Origin: Gemmatimonadota bacterium
GTDB lineage: Bacteria; Gemmatimonadota; Gemmatimonadetes; Longimicrobiales; Gaopeijiaceae
DNA: 10,288 nucleotides
Reading direction: 5' to 3'
Assembly (NCBI GenBank): GCA_002731735.1
Contig: PCCM01000010.1
Span: forward strand, 12,210-22,497
Shown here piece after piece: positions 1-7,226 of this stretch (within the stretch, counting starts at the first letter, position 1; each line of letters starts with the position of its first letter). Made by a program: the position numbers and the translations under genes. The notes below the pieces were generated by a model. It was not told the origin of the DNA and searched no databases. It was given only the letters and a program-made list of their open reading frames with translations.

Positions 1-314
1 GCGAAAGGCACCACCGCGAACGTCACGAGCGCTGGCCCCATCGCCAACATCGGCCCGAGCATGAAGTAGGATTTCGAGGCCGCCCCCGGTAGCGCCTCTT
101 CCTTGACGAGGTTCTTGAGGCCGTCCGCAATCGGCTGAAGCAGCCCGAACGGTCCGACCCTGTTAGGGCCATGCCGGTCTTGGATGAAAGCGGAAACTCG
201 CCGCTCGGCGAGTGTAGTGTACGCCACAGTCAGCATTACCACGCCGAACATGATGGCGATCTTGAGTGATGTGGCCACGAGGAGCGGGACACCTGTAATC
301 GGACTCAGATCCAC
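1..314 (-). CDS. nuoH: NADH-quinone oxidoreductase subunit H, N-terminal part (runs off window)
   Basis: NuoH (ND1 homologue) is the membrane subunit that joins the peripheral arm of complex I to the proton-pumping arm and forms much of the quinone cavity. Only the first 104 codons are present; the family is usually 330-400 residues. Visible are a first membrane helix (about residues 10-36), then the family signature ERR at 37-39 followed by QDRHGPNRVGPFGLLQPIAD and a KNLVKEE segment, then the beginning of the next hydrophobic segment. The chosen start is GTG at 314-312, one base after the nuoG stop, with GGGGGA about 5 nt upstream inside the nuoG end. It places ERR at the same distance from the N-terminus as in E. 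coli NuoH. The short spacing to nuoG indicates cotranscription and probable translational coupling. The identity is certain; the exact start is slightly less so. Confidence 0.95.
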   Translation of the reverse strand, partial: MDLSPITGVPLLVATSLKIAIMFGVVMLTVAYTTLAERRVSAFIQDRHGPNRVGPFGLLQPIADGLKNLVKEEALPGAASKSYFMLGPMLAMGPALVTFAVVPF

Positions 315-315
315 G

Positions 316-1938
316 TCAGTCCCCCGGCACCGGTACGGGTACGGGTGCCCCGGAGGGCCCACCCTGAGCGCCGATCGTTTCGTAATCCAGTCCCTTATAG
401 GACTTTATGGCTTGGGCCACGAGATCGAAGGATTTCTCGGCCGTGTTCGGCCCGTCCTCACCTTGCAGGGCTCCCACGAGCGCACCGAGGACCAACCACG
501 CCGGGCGGGCCGCTCCCGGCCCCGACAGCGCAGGCCAGAACCGCTGCACCCGGCCAGCATGATTCGTGAAGGTCCCTTCTTGTTCCGCGAACGTCGTGAC
601 CGGCAACTGGAAATCAACCGAAGCGAGAGCCGAAGACGTGTACGCCCCCAAATAGAGCACCAGGCCCGCGTTGGGTGCAAAATCCTCGGGCTGATCGTCC
701 AGCGCGTCCCCCAGAACCAGGACCACCCCCTCGTGGTCAATCAAGTCCTCCAGACCTCCCTGCCCCAAGTCGTCTCCGACCCGTGTGCATCCAAGCAATT
801 CCGCACCGTGTCCATTGGGCGCCAAGGCCTTCCGGCGAGCCAACCCCTCGTACCCCTGCAACACGACTTCTTCTTCTGCCTGCGCAGAGCGGAAAACAAC
901 GGAGCCACCACCCAGAGTCTCGACCAGGCGCGAAACCGCACCGAGGTCTTCGTTCGACCAGAAGGGCGACACCACTGCTTTCACCGAGCTCTTGCCCAGC
1001 GCGCCGATCCGAACTTTCAGAGCCTCGAGGGCGGTCGTCCAGTTCATCGTCGTGTTGCGTCCCTCGGCGTTCATGACGGGCACCTCCAGGCGGTCCCCCC
1101 GGTTGAGCCACTCGTACCGGCTACGTCCGTAATCACAGATCCAGTGCCCGTTCACCTCCAAGTTGATTCGGGGTTTCATGCGGTGCACCAGATTGTCACG
1201 CGTGTGCAGGTCAATGTTGCACCCCTGGCTGCAATTCGGGCAGATCGAGGGGGTATGCTCCAGGTCCCACGCCCGGGCCTTGTGGAGAAAGTCCTTCGAA
1301 ACGAGGGCCCCCACTGGGCAGATATCCACGACGTTCCCGGCCCAATCGGACTGTTCCAATCCCTCGTCGAAGAAGGTGTCGATCACCGCACGGTTACCGC
1401 GCTCGACCACGGTGAGCAGTGGTTTCTCCTCTATTTCATTCATGAAGCGCACGCAACGCGTGCACATGACACATCGGTCTGCGTAAAAAAGGACGTCCCC
1501 TCCCAAATCGTCCCGCCCAAAGACCCGCTTGGCCTCACGCCCACGACCGTGCTCCCGACCCCCGGCGAACACGTAGTCCTGCAGGTCGCACTCCCCCGAC
1601 TGGTCACAGATAGGGCAGTCGAGCGGGTGGTTCAGCAAATAGAACTCCAGCACGCCTTGCCGCATCCGGGTGGCATCGTCGCTCTGGGTGTGGACGACTT
1701 GCCCGTCCGCCACAGTGGTTGTGCACGATGGAAGCAACTTGGGCGCACCCTCTACCTCGACCAGGCAGAGCCGGCACATCGCCGGTGACGAAAGGCCCGG
1801 GTGATAGCAGTAGTGCGGCACCTCCGTGCCCGCGCCCTGAGCCGCCTGGAGCAGCGTCGTCCCTACGGGCACCGTGAGTTCCTGTCCGTCTATCGTCAGG
1901 GTCACGCCCGCGGGCTTGGCCGTAGCCTTCTTGGCCAT
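316..1938 (-). CDS. nuoG: NADH-quinone oxidoreductase subunit G (short form with N7 cluster site)
   Basis: NuoG is the large iron-sulfur subunit of the NADH-dehydrogenase module and carries electrons from NuoF towards NuoB. Ligand sets are visible in order: C44, C55, C58, C72 (2Fe-2S N1b); H104, C108, C111, C117 (N5, His plus three Cys); C156, C159, C162, C207 (N4); and C233, C236, C240, C268 (N7). N7 is absent from mitochondrial 75-kDa subunits but present in E. coli and Thermus. After about residue 270 comes a reduced molybdopterin-oxidoreductase-like region. At 540 aa the protein is much shorter than E. coli (about 908) or Thermus (about 783) NuoG, and it ends in a Pro/Val/Gly-rich tail. 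The frame is open up to an ATG at 1992, but that would overlap nuoF by 50 nt and add unconserved residues. ATG 1938, 4 nt after the nuoF stop, is preferred because the 2Fe-2S domain begins at about residue 12. No strong Shine-Dalgarno is seen for it. Confidence 0.96.
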   Translation of the reverse strand: MAKKATAKPAGVTLTIDGQELTVPVGTTLLQAAQGAGTEVPHYCYHPGLSSPAMCRLCLVEVEGAPKLLPSCTTTVADGQVVHTQSDDATRMRQGVLEFYLLNHPLDCPICDQSGECDLQDYVFAGGREHGRGREAKRVFGRDDLGGDVLFYADRCVMCTRCVRFMNEIEEKPLLTVVERGNRAVIDTFFDEGLEQSDWAGNVVDICPVGALVSKDFLHKARAWDLEHTPSICPNCSQGCNIDLHTRDNLVHRMKPRINLEVNGHWICDYGRSRYEWLNRGDRLEVPVMNAEGRNTTMNWTTALEALKVRIGALGKSSVKAVVSPFWSNEDLGAVSRLVETLGGGSVVFRSAQAEEEVVLQGYEGLARRKALAPNGHGAELLGCTRVGDDLGQGGLEDLIDHEGVVLVLGDALDDQPEDFAPNAGLVLYLGAYTSSALASVDFQLPVTTFAEQEGTFTNHAGRVQRFWPALSGPGAARPAWLVLGALVGALQGEDGPNTAEKSFDLVAQAIKSYKGLDYETIGAQGGPSGAPVPVPVPGD

Positions 1939-1942
1939 CGAT

Positions 1943-3235
1943 CTACGCGGCCCCCACCCGTTCACCACGGCGGATGAGGGCGAGGTATTCATCTCTGAAT
2001 TTCTCGATCGAGGACTGCACCGGAGGGGCCACCGAGTCTGAAAGCACGCAGATGGTGGTGCCGATCATCTGATCGGTGACTTCGACGAGCGTGTCGAGGT
2101 CATCTTCTGTGCCACGGCCGTCTTCGATACGCTTGAGTATCGTCGTGACCCATGCGGTGCCCTCTCGGCACGGCGTACACTGGCCGCACGACTCGTGCGC
2201 GTAGAACGAAGCCATGCGCGCGACCTGGTGCACGATGTCGGTGGTCTCGTCCATGACGATCACCGAGGCACACCCCAGCATCGATCCAGCCTCGATCACC
2301 CCTTCGTAGGAGAGAGAACAGTTCTCGGCTTCCTCAGCGCACAAGAGTGCAACGGAGCTTCCACCCGGAATGACGGCCTTCAGCGGCCGATCCTCGACCA
2401 TGCCGCCACACACCTCGTAGATGAGATCCTTGAGCGGGAAGCCCAGCGGGAGCTCGTAGTTTCCTGGGCGGTTCACGTGGCCACTCACGCAGAAAAGCTT
2501 GGTGCCCGGACTCTCTTCCGTGCCCCACTGGCGGTACCACTCACCGCCGTTCGTAACAATGGGCGGGATCGCCGCAAGAGTTTCGACGTTGTTGATGGTA
2601 GTCGGCATGCCGAAGGCCCCCACCGCCGCGGGAAATGGCGGCTTCACACGTGGCTCGCCCCGACGCCCCTCGAGAGAGCTCATGAGCCCGGTCTCTTCAC
2701 CGCAGATGTAGGCACCCGCCCCCGCAAAAACGGTCACGTCGATCTTCTGCCCGGAGCCTAGTACGTCGTCCCCGAGAATTCCGTCCTCATACGCGTCTTC
2801 GACCGCCTTCGCCAACACCTGTGTGGCTTCGAAGAACTCACCTCGGCAGTAGATGTACACATGCTCGGCGCCCATCGCATAGGCAGCGATGACACACCCT
2901 TCGATGAGCAGATGCGGCACCCAGCGTAGAACCTCACGGTCCTTGAACGTTCCCGGCTCGGACTCGTCGGCGTTACAGAGCAGGTAGTGGGGTTTGGCCT
3001 TGTCCTTGGGCATGAAACTCCACTTGAGCCCGGTCGGGAAGCCGGCCCCTCCCCTACCGCGTAGCCCAGACGCCTTGACGATTTCCACCACGTCTTCCGG
3101 GCTCATGTCCAAGGCCTTCTTCAGCGCCTCATAACCTCCCCGCGCCTTCCAACCCTCGAGCGTCCGGGCCTCAGGATCACCGAAGTGCTCGGAAAGGATG
3201 GGAACTTCCTTCTCGTGGCTGTAGGGGTACCCCAC
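1943..3235 (-). CDS. nuoF: NADH-quinone oxidoreductase subunit F (NADH and FMN binding)
   Basis: NuoF oxidises NADH, passes the hydride to FMN and feeds electrons into the cluster chain through 4Fe-4S cluster N3. The 430-aa product is of normal family length. Visible are the glycine-rich nucleotide/FMN motif GRGGAGFPTG (60-69), the NADESEPGTFKDR motif (88-100), the YICGEETG motif (176-183) with the following EGRRGEPR-KPPFPA stretch, and the N3 ligands C350, C353, C356 (SCGQCTPC) and C396. The start is GTG at 3235-3233, just 2 nt after the nuoE stop. A strong Shine-Dalgarno GAGGAG, which encodes the last two Glu codons of nuoE, lies 5 nt upstream, so coupling to nuoE is likely. NuoE, NuoF and NuoG together form the NADH dehydrogenase module in the cytoplasm. 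Confidence 0.97.
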   Translation of the reverse strand: MGYPYSHEKEVPILSEHFGDPEARTLEGWKARGGYEALKKALDMSPEDVVEIVKASGLRGRGGAGFPTGLKWSFMPKDKAKPHYLLCNADESEPGTFKDREVLRWVPHLLIEGCVIAAYAMGAEHVYIYCRGEFFEATQVLAKAVEDAYEDGILGDDVLGSGQKIDVTVFAGAGAYICGEETGLMSSLEGRRGEPRVKPPFPAAVGAFGMPTTINNVETLAAIPPIVTNGGEWYRQWGTEESPGTKLFCVSGHVNRPGNYELPLGFPLKDLIYEVCGGMVEDRPLKAVIPGGSSVALLCAEEAENCSLSYEGVIEAGSMLGCASVIVMDETTDIVHQVARMASFYAHESCGQCTPCREGTAWVTTILKRIEDGRGTEDDLDTLVEVTDQMIGTTICVLSDSVAPPVQSSIEKFRDEYLALIRRGERVGAA

Positions 3236-3237
3236 GG

Positions 3238-3978
3238 CTACTCCTCGCCCTCCGGCCCGGTCGAGGGGGGGTCGACAGCGAACTTGGTGTGGGTCGCGTC
3301 GTCACGGTTGTCCGGTGGAACAAAGCCATCCCCGTTGCCCCTCAGGTGGGCGACGATCCGAGGAACCTCGTCGACGGTCACATTCTCGTAGTACCGGGAG
3401 TTGATCTGGACGCACGTCGGAAAACCGCAACCCGCCAGGCACTCCGCCTCGATCACCGTGAACGCGCGGTCTAGCGAAGTCTCTCCCATCTCCGTGTTCG
3501 TGTGCTTCAGGAACGCCTCGAGCACGTCCTGGGCCCCACACAGATTGCAGCTGATGTTGGTACACACCTGGACGAGGTGCCGCCCTACCGGCCGCTTGTT
3601 GTACATCGTGTAGAAGGTGGCGACACCACGCACGTAGGCAGACGAAAGTTCAAGGAGCTGCGCCACCCGATCCATGGTCTCTGGGGAGATGTGACCCCGT
3701 ACTTCCTGTGCCAAGTTGAGAGCCGGAAGTAGCGCTGCCTGCTTGGTCGGATACCGGGTCAGGATTTTCTCGAAGCGCGTCTGGTACGGCCCCTCGAAGA
3801 GGGGTGCCCCGGGGTCTTTTGCCTCCAACATGAACGGATACGTGGACGCGGCGGCGGCGTGCCCGCCCTCGAGAGGACGGACCCCCACGAAGTCGATCCC
3901 CCGAACCTGTTCCTCGGTCAACTTATACTCACCCACATTGCCCGCCCATCCGGGGTTCCTGAAGGGGATTTTACTCAT
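3238..3978 (-). CDS. nuoE: NADH-quinone oxidoreductase subunit E (2Fe-2S N1a) with long N-terminal extension
   Basis: NuoE is the thioredoxin-fold 2Fe-2S subunit next to NuoF. Cluster N1a ligands are C139, C144, C180 and C184. Their spacing equals that of Thermus NuoE (83, 88, 124, 128) shifted by exactly 56 residues, so this protein carries about 56 extra N-terminal residues. The conserved helical domain (RYPTKQAALLPALNLAQEV, then VATFYTMY) starts near residue 75. There is also an acidic, Pro-rich C-terminal tail of about 25 residues. Length is 246 aa against a usual 160-180. The start ATG at 3978 overlaps the nuoD stop as ATGA, with a GGTGAG upstream in the end of nuoD, which favours the long form. 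An internal ATG at 3831 would remove most of the extension and is the alternative. nuoF follows after 2 nt. Confidence 0.95.
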   Translation of the reverse strand: MSKIPFRNPGWAGNVGEYKLTEEQVRGIDFVGVRPLEGGHAAAASTYPFMLEAKDPGAPLFEGPYQTRFEKILTRYPTKQAALLPALNLAQEVRGHISPETMDRVAQLLELSSAYVRGVATFYTMYNKRPVGRHLVQVCTNISCNLCGAQDVLEAFLKHTNTEMGETSLDRAFTVIEAECLAGCGFPTCVQINSRYYENVTVDEVPRIVAHLRGNGDGFVPPDNRDDATHTKFAVDPPSTGPEGEE

Positions 3979-5180
3979 CGATCGATCTCACCCAGCACAA
4001 TGTCCAACGACGCGTTGATCATGATCAGATCAGAAACCAGATGGCCTTCGGCCAGCTTGGCGATCACCGACAGATTCACAAAGGAGGGAGGGCGAATCCT
4101 CCACCGTACCGGTTTCTCACCACCGTCACTCACCAAGTACATGCCGAGCTCCCCTTTCGAACCCTCGATGGCGAAGTAACAGTCACCTGCCGGGACCATG
4201 ATACCCTCGGTGATCAACTTGAAGTGATGGATCATCGACTCCATGTCGTTCATGCAATCGGTCTTGCTCGGCAACGAAACTCGAGGATCCGCCACGTTGA
4301 TCGGTCCGTCGCGAAGCCGTCCGAGCGCCTGGTCGAGAATGCGCAAGCTTTGCCGCATCTCTTCCATGCGCACGAGATACCGGTCGTAGCAGTCTCCGTT
4401 TTCTCCGATCGGGACATCGAAATCGTACGTCTCGTAGTTGTAATAGGGGTTGTCCTTGCGGAGATCGTAATCCACACCGGAGGCTCTGAGGTTAGGGCCG
4501 GTGAAACCGTAGTTGAGCGCGTCCTCTCCAGAGATCACTCCGATATCGAGGGTGCGCCCGAGATGGATTCCGTTCGTGGTCAAAAGCGAATCGATCTCGT
4601 CCAGTGTCTTGGGGAAGGTCTCTACGAAGTCGCGGAGCGAGTCCGTCCAGCCCTCGGGGAAGTCAGCCATCATCCCACCGACCCGCGTGGCCGACGTGGT
4701 AATGCGCGCGCCCGTAAATGCCTCATGGAGATCGTAGATGCGCTCCCGCTCCTGAAACGCGTAAAGGAAGGGGGTGAACGCGCCCACATCGATGGCGGTC
4801 GTCCCGAGCCAGAGCAGGTGGCTGAAGATCCGCTCCATCTCCATGCAGAGCACGCGCACTATTTTGCAGCGCTCCGTCACCTCGAGTCCCATGAGTTTCT
4901 CGACGGCCATGACGTAGACGCAGTTGTACATCAGGGGCGCCAGGTAATCCATGCGGTCAGTGAGCGGAACGATCTGGTTCCAGGTCCGGTACTCACCGAG
5001 TTTCTCGAAGGAGGAATGGAGGAAGCCGATGTCGGGCGTAACCTTGAGCACCGTCTCGCCCTCGAGTTCACAAATCAGCCGCAGAACACCATGCGTGGCT
5101 GGGTGTTGCGGACCGAGGTTGACGAGCATGGGTTCCGAACGAAGGCCGGGCTCCGGAAACTCCAGGATTTTCTCGGTCAC
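3975..5180 (-). CDS. nuoD: NADH-quinone oxidoreductase subunit D (quinone-site, 49-kDa homologue)
   Basis: NuoD lines the quinone-reduction site beside NuoB in the connecting (Q) module. The 401-aa product has the signature HPATHG (26-31) and the DRMDYLAP motif (75-82). H30 and Y79 correspond by spacing to Thermus His38 and Tyr87, the residues that hydrogen-bond the quinone head group. It ends with the typical LDIVLGEIDR. The gene is separate from nuoC, unlike the nuoCD fusion of E. coli. The frame is open up to 5462, but residues before 5180 read as antisense of the nuoC end and are not NuoD-like. The chosen GTG at 5180-5178 overlaps the nuoC stop as GTGA, with AAGAGG 4 nt upstream. A downstream ATG at 5129 would start just before the conserved NLGPQHP. 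Overlaps on both sides indicate coupled translation with nuoC and nuoE. Confidence 0.96.
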   Translation of the reverse strand: MTEKILEFPEPGLRSEPMLVNLGPQHPATHGVLRLICELEGETVLKVTPDIGFLHSSFEKLGEYRTWNQIVPLTDRMDYLAPLMYNCVYVMAVEKLMGLEVTERCKIVRVLCMEMERIFSHLLWLGTTAIDVGAFTPFLYAFQERERIYDLHEAFTGARITTSATRVGGMMADFPEGWTDSLRDFVETFPKTLDEIDSLLTTNGIHLGRTLDIGVISGEDALNYGFTGPNLRASGVDYDLRKDNPYYNYETYDFDVPIGENGDCYDRYLVRMEEMRQSLRILDQALGRLRDGPINVADPRVSLPSKTDCMNDMESMIHHFKLITEGIMVPAGDCYFAIEGSKGELGMYLVSDGGEKPVRWRIRPPSFVNLSVIAKLAEGHLVSDLIMINASLDIVLGEIDR

Positions 5181-5869
5181 GGCGCCTCTTCCCCCGGACG
5201 GTCCGACTCCGGAGGCGCGAGCCCAGGAGCACCACCTACCTCCAAGGATTCGGGCGTATAGTCGTCGTGATAGTCCTGGGACAGGGCCCGCCGCGTCTGT
5301 TCCGCCCTGGAAAAGCGCCCCCGCAAAGGAAAGTCTTTCCGGAGCGGATGGCCCTCCGCGTAGTTCTGAGGCATCAGAATACGGCGAAGGTCCGGGTGGT
5401 CCACGAATTCCACACCAAACAGGTCGTAGACCTCCCGCTCGAGCCAATTCGCGGCGTTCCAAAGCTGAACCACGCTGTTGATCGAGAGACCCTCAAGCGG
5501 GAGTTCACACTTGACTCGCAGTGCCCGCTTGTGCCCCACGGACCACAACTGGTACACGACCTGTATCGGCTTGCCACCCCCGTAGTCGACGGCTGTCACG
5601 TCAACGAGCAGATCATAGCGCTGCTCGGGGTCGTCCCTCAGCCACTCCAGAATCTCTCGGTTACGGGCGGCATCCACGAAGACGACATGCTGATCGCCGG
5701 CCTGGACTTCATGGTGGAGGACGGTTTCGCCGAAGCGGTCTTGAAGTGCCGTCACCGACGGGTGCACCGAGAGATCACCCTCGTCGCGTCGAGGCGTTCC
5801 CGCATCACCCTCAGAGGCCTGTGGGCCTTGCTCGACCGCGTCGAATGCGGAGCCGCTTTCATCCACCAT
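5177..5869 (-). CDS. nuoC: NADH-quinone oxidoreductase subunit C (30-kDa homologue)
   Basis: NuoC is a structural subunit of the Q module that binds NuoD and NuoB; it has no cofactor. The 230-aa product has the family signature WLEREVYDLFG (142-152), then HPDLRRIL (158-165) and GHPLRKDFPLRG (173-184). An acidic N-terminal segment of about 35 residues and a Pro/Gly/Glu-rich C-terminal tail of about 30 residues flank the conserved domain, and both look disordered. ATG at 5869 has an AAGGG about 5-6 nt upstream. It lies 42 nt after nuoB, the widest gap in the cluster, and its stop overlaps the nuoD GTG start. Confidence 0.95.
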   Translation of the reverse strand: MVDESGSAFDAVEQGPQASEGDAGTPRRDEGDLSVHPSVTALQDRFGETVLHHEVQAGDQHVVFVDAARNREILEWLRDDPEQRYDLLVDVTAVDYGGGKPIQVVYQLWSVGHKRALRVKCELPLEGLSINSVVQLWNAANWLEREVYDLFGVEFVDHPDLRRILMPQNYAEGHPLRKDFPLRGRFSRAEQTRRALSQDYHDDYTPESLEVGGAPGLAPPESDRPGEEAP

Positions 5870-5911
5870 GCTGGGCCCTTTTGGTGGCTCGCGAACCTCG
5901 GAAACTGATCA

Positions 5912-6631
5912 CTAAGGCAGCAAGTCCTCTGACCGCTCTGGGCGCGTGGTCTGAGCGAGGGAACTGAGCCGCTCCTGTTGCGTCGAGTTTCCGAAAGGCC
6001 CCGCCAGCGCCTCGATTTCTTCGGTGCCGGCGCGGGGGCGGCCTCCGAGCGAGGGATCTTCTGCCCGGAGACTGTAATGTTCCGACAAGCTCTCGCCGCG
6101 AATCTTTTCCTGGATCATCATCAGGCCGTAGATGAGACCTTCGGGACGCGGCGGACAACCCGGAATGTAGACGTCGACGGGGATGATTGTGTCGATTCCC
6201 TGGACCATGGAATACACATCGAACACCCCTCCGGAACTCGCACACGCACCCATCGAGACACACCACTTGGGCTGCATCATCTGGTCCCAGATGCGACGTA
6301 GTACGGGCGCGAGTTTGTAGGGAACCCTACCGGCGCAAATCAGTACGTCGGCCTGGCGCGGGCTGAAGGACATACGCTCCATCCCGAAGCGGGCAAGATC
6401 GAAATTCGAGGCGGCCGAGGCCATCATCTCGATGGCGCAGCACGCGGTACCGAAAGGCATTGGCCAAAGCGAGTTTCGGCGAGCCCAGTTGACCACGAAA
6501 TCCACTTTCGTGGTGAGGAACGTGGGGCTTCCGAACCCGAGAAGCCCGCCTTCTCGCTCCTCCACCTGGCCTGGCACCTGGGCGTCGGCGAGGCTCCCCG
6601 GATCTTCGCTCTTGCCGTCCCCTAATCCCAT
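5912..6631 (-). CDS. nuoB: NADH-quinone oxidoreductase subunit B (4Fe-4S N2)
   Basis: NuoB (PSST/20-kDa homologue) carries cluster N2, which reduces quinone. Ligands are C64 and C65 (GTACCAIEMM), C130 (SMGACASSGG) and C159 (PGCPPRPEG). They match Thermus C45, C46, C111 and C140 with a constant offset of 19, so all four are present. The start ATG at 6631 is set by a very strong Shine-Dalgarno (AGGGAGG, 6 nt upstream) inside the nuoA end; it overlaps nuoA by 10 nt. The frame is open further upstream to 6742, but that part is antisense-like within nuoA and not conserved. The 239-aa product has a C-terminal tail of roughly 40 residues beyond the Thermus protein, hydrophilic and unconserved in appearance. 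Confidence 0.96.
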   Translation of the reverse strand: MGLGDGKSEDPGSLADAQVPGQVEEREGGLLGFGSPTFLTTKVDFVVNWARRNSLWPMPFGTACCAIEMMASAASNFDLARFGMERMSFSPRQADVLICAGRVPYKLAPVLRRIWDQMMQPKWCVSMGACASSGGVFDVYSMVQGIDTIIPVDVYIPGCPPRPEGLIYGLMMIQEKIRGESLSEHYSLRAEDPSLGGRPRAGTEEIEALAGPFGNSTQQERLSSLAQTTRPERSEDLLP

Positions 6632-6978
6632 TCGAGACCTCCCTTCTTCCATTCGTATACCAGCCCCAAAGCCAAGACAGCGACGAAAATACTGACCGCC
6701 ACGAACGGTCCCCATCCCAACTCCCTCATTTCGACCGCCCACGGGATCAGAAAGATCGTCTCCAGATCGAAGACGATGAAACCGATCGCGACCATATAGA
6801 ATTTCACCGAGAAACGAAGGCGGGCATCCCCGAGCGGGATCATCCCCGACTCGTACGCCATGGACTTTTGTGGGGTCGATCGCCGGGGGCTCAGAATCTG
6901 AGATGCGACAGCCATTCCAAGCGCGTTCACAAGAGAGACACCGAACAGGATCAGAAGCGGGATGTATGATCCCGACAT
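6622..6978 (-). CDS. nuoA: NADH-quinone oxidoreductase subunit A
   Basis: NuoA (ND3 homologue) is a small membrane subunit at the junction with the peripheral arm. The 118-aa product has three hydrophobic helices (about residues 5-29, 60-82 and 91-109). The conserved loop between helices 1 and 2 reads YESG (42-45) followed by MIPLGDARLRFSVKFY, and helix 2 has the FDLET signature with acidic D71 and E73. The loop has Ser where many species have Cys (YECG); this variant also occurs in Thermus. ATG at 6978 has AAAGG about 6 nt upstream. The frame stays open to a TTG at 7056, but that codon lies in the -35 box of the likely operon promoter and the added residues are not NuoA-like. It is the first gene of the nuo operon and divergent from dcd. 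Confidence 0.95.
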   Translation of the reverse strand: MSGSYIPLLILFGVSLVNALGMAVASQILSPRRSTPQKSMAYESGMIPLGDARLRFSVKFYMVAIGFIVFDLETIFLIPWAVEMRELGWGPFVAVSIFVAVLALGLVYEWKKGGLEWD

Positions 6979-7007
6979 GGCGGCCTTTGGACCTGGCTTG
7001 TGAAATT

Positions 7008-7047
7008 GTTCACTTGGGACTTTTGTAAAGTATTCCAAGTCTTGAAC
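7008..7047. repeat. Imperfect inverted repeat over the nuo promoter (candidate operator)
   Basis: Reading the plus strand, GTTC-ACTTGG (7008-7017) pairs with CCAAGT-ctt-GAAC (7035-7047). Between them lies a shorter palindrome ACTTT-TGT-AAAGT (7019-7031), its centre offset by half a base pair to one base. The dyad covers the -10 box (7027-7032), the predicted start site and part of the spacer. A repressor bound here would block RNA polymerase. It is only partly inside the predicted transcript, so a DNA operator is more likely than an RNA hairpin. No known regulator consensus is recognised. Confidence 0.45.
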
Positions 7048-7056
7048 GAGTGTCAA
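7027..7056 (-). promoter_or_regulatory. Likely sigma-70-type promoter of the nuo operon
   Basis: On the minus strand a perfect TTGACA (7056-7051) is followed after 18 nt by TACTTT (7032-7027), a weak -10 matching 3 of 6 consensus positions. The predicted start of transcription is near 7020, giving a leader of about 42 nt before the nuoA ATG. The -35 is convincing; the -10 is not, so an activator or an alternative -10 is possible. Confidence 0.5.
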
Positions 7057-7226
7057 CCCGATTTCGGTGCCCTTTTCAGGCCAAAAAAGTTCAAATTTAC
7101 GACCTTCGAGTAAGCAATCCCGTGGTCTACGCTCGGGGGGGGCATCACGGGGGGTGTGCTTGCCCGCCCAAAGTACTTATTCTGCCCGGTCTACGTGACC
7201 GTTTTCCCTTCAACCCAACACCGAAT

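Larger units (their letters stand above)
6979..7226. other. Divergent intergenic region between nuoA and dcd
   Basis: This 248-bp stretch separates the divergent nuo operon and dcd. The nuo-proximal half is AT-rich relative to the window and holds a promoter plus an imperfect dyad. The dcd-proximal half has a G8 run (7135-7142) and a G6 run (7149-7154). I see no convincing -35/-10 pair for dcd; TATTCT at 7178-7183 could be a -10 but lacks a good partner. No RNA gene is apparent. Confidence 0.7.

Noticed and set aside
316..359. GTACCC/GTACCG-type short tandem repeat at the nuoG end
   Set aside because: It only encodes the Pro-Val tail of NuoG and is too short to call a functional repeat.
184..1788. 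A 534-codon open frame on the plus strand
   Set aside because: It lies exactly antisense to nuoG, whose cluster motifs prove the minus strand codes. GC-rich codon use leaves antisense frames open, and the product resembles no family I know.
4041..5261. A 406-codon open frame on the plus strand
   Set aside because: Antisense shadow of nuoD; no recognisable domain.
5181..5462. N-terminal extension of NuoD by 94 residues
   Set aside because: The stretch lies entirely in the nuoC 3' part in another frame. The GTGA junction with a ribosome site at 5180 explains the start better.
7050..7226. Upstream extension of dcd by 59 codons
   Set aside because: It is not Dcd-like, includes the G runs, and overlaps the nuo promoter and dyad.
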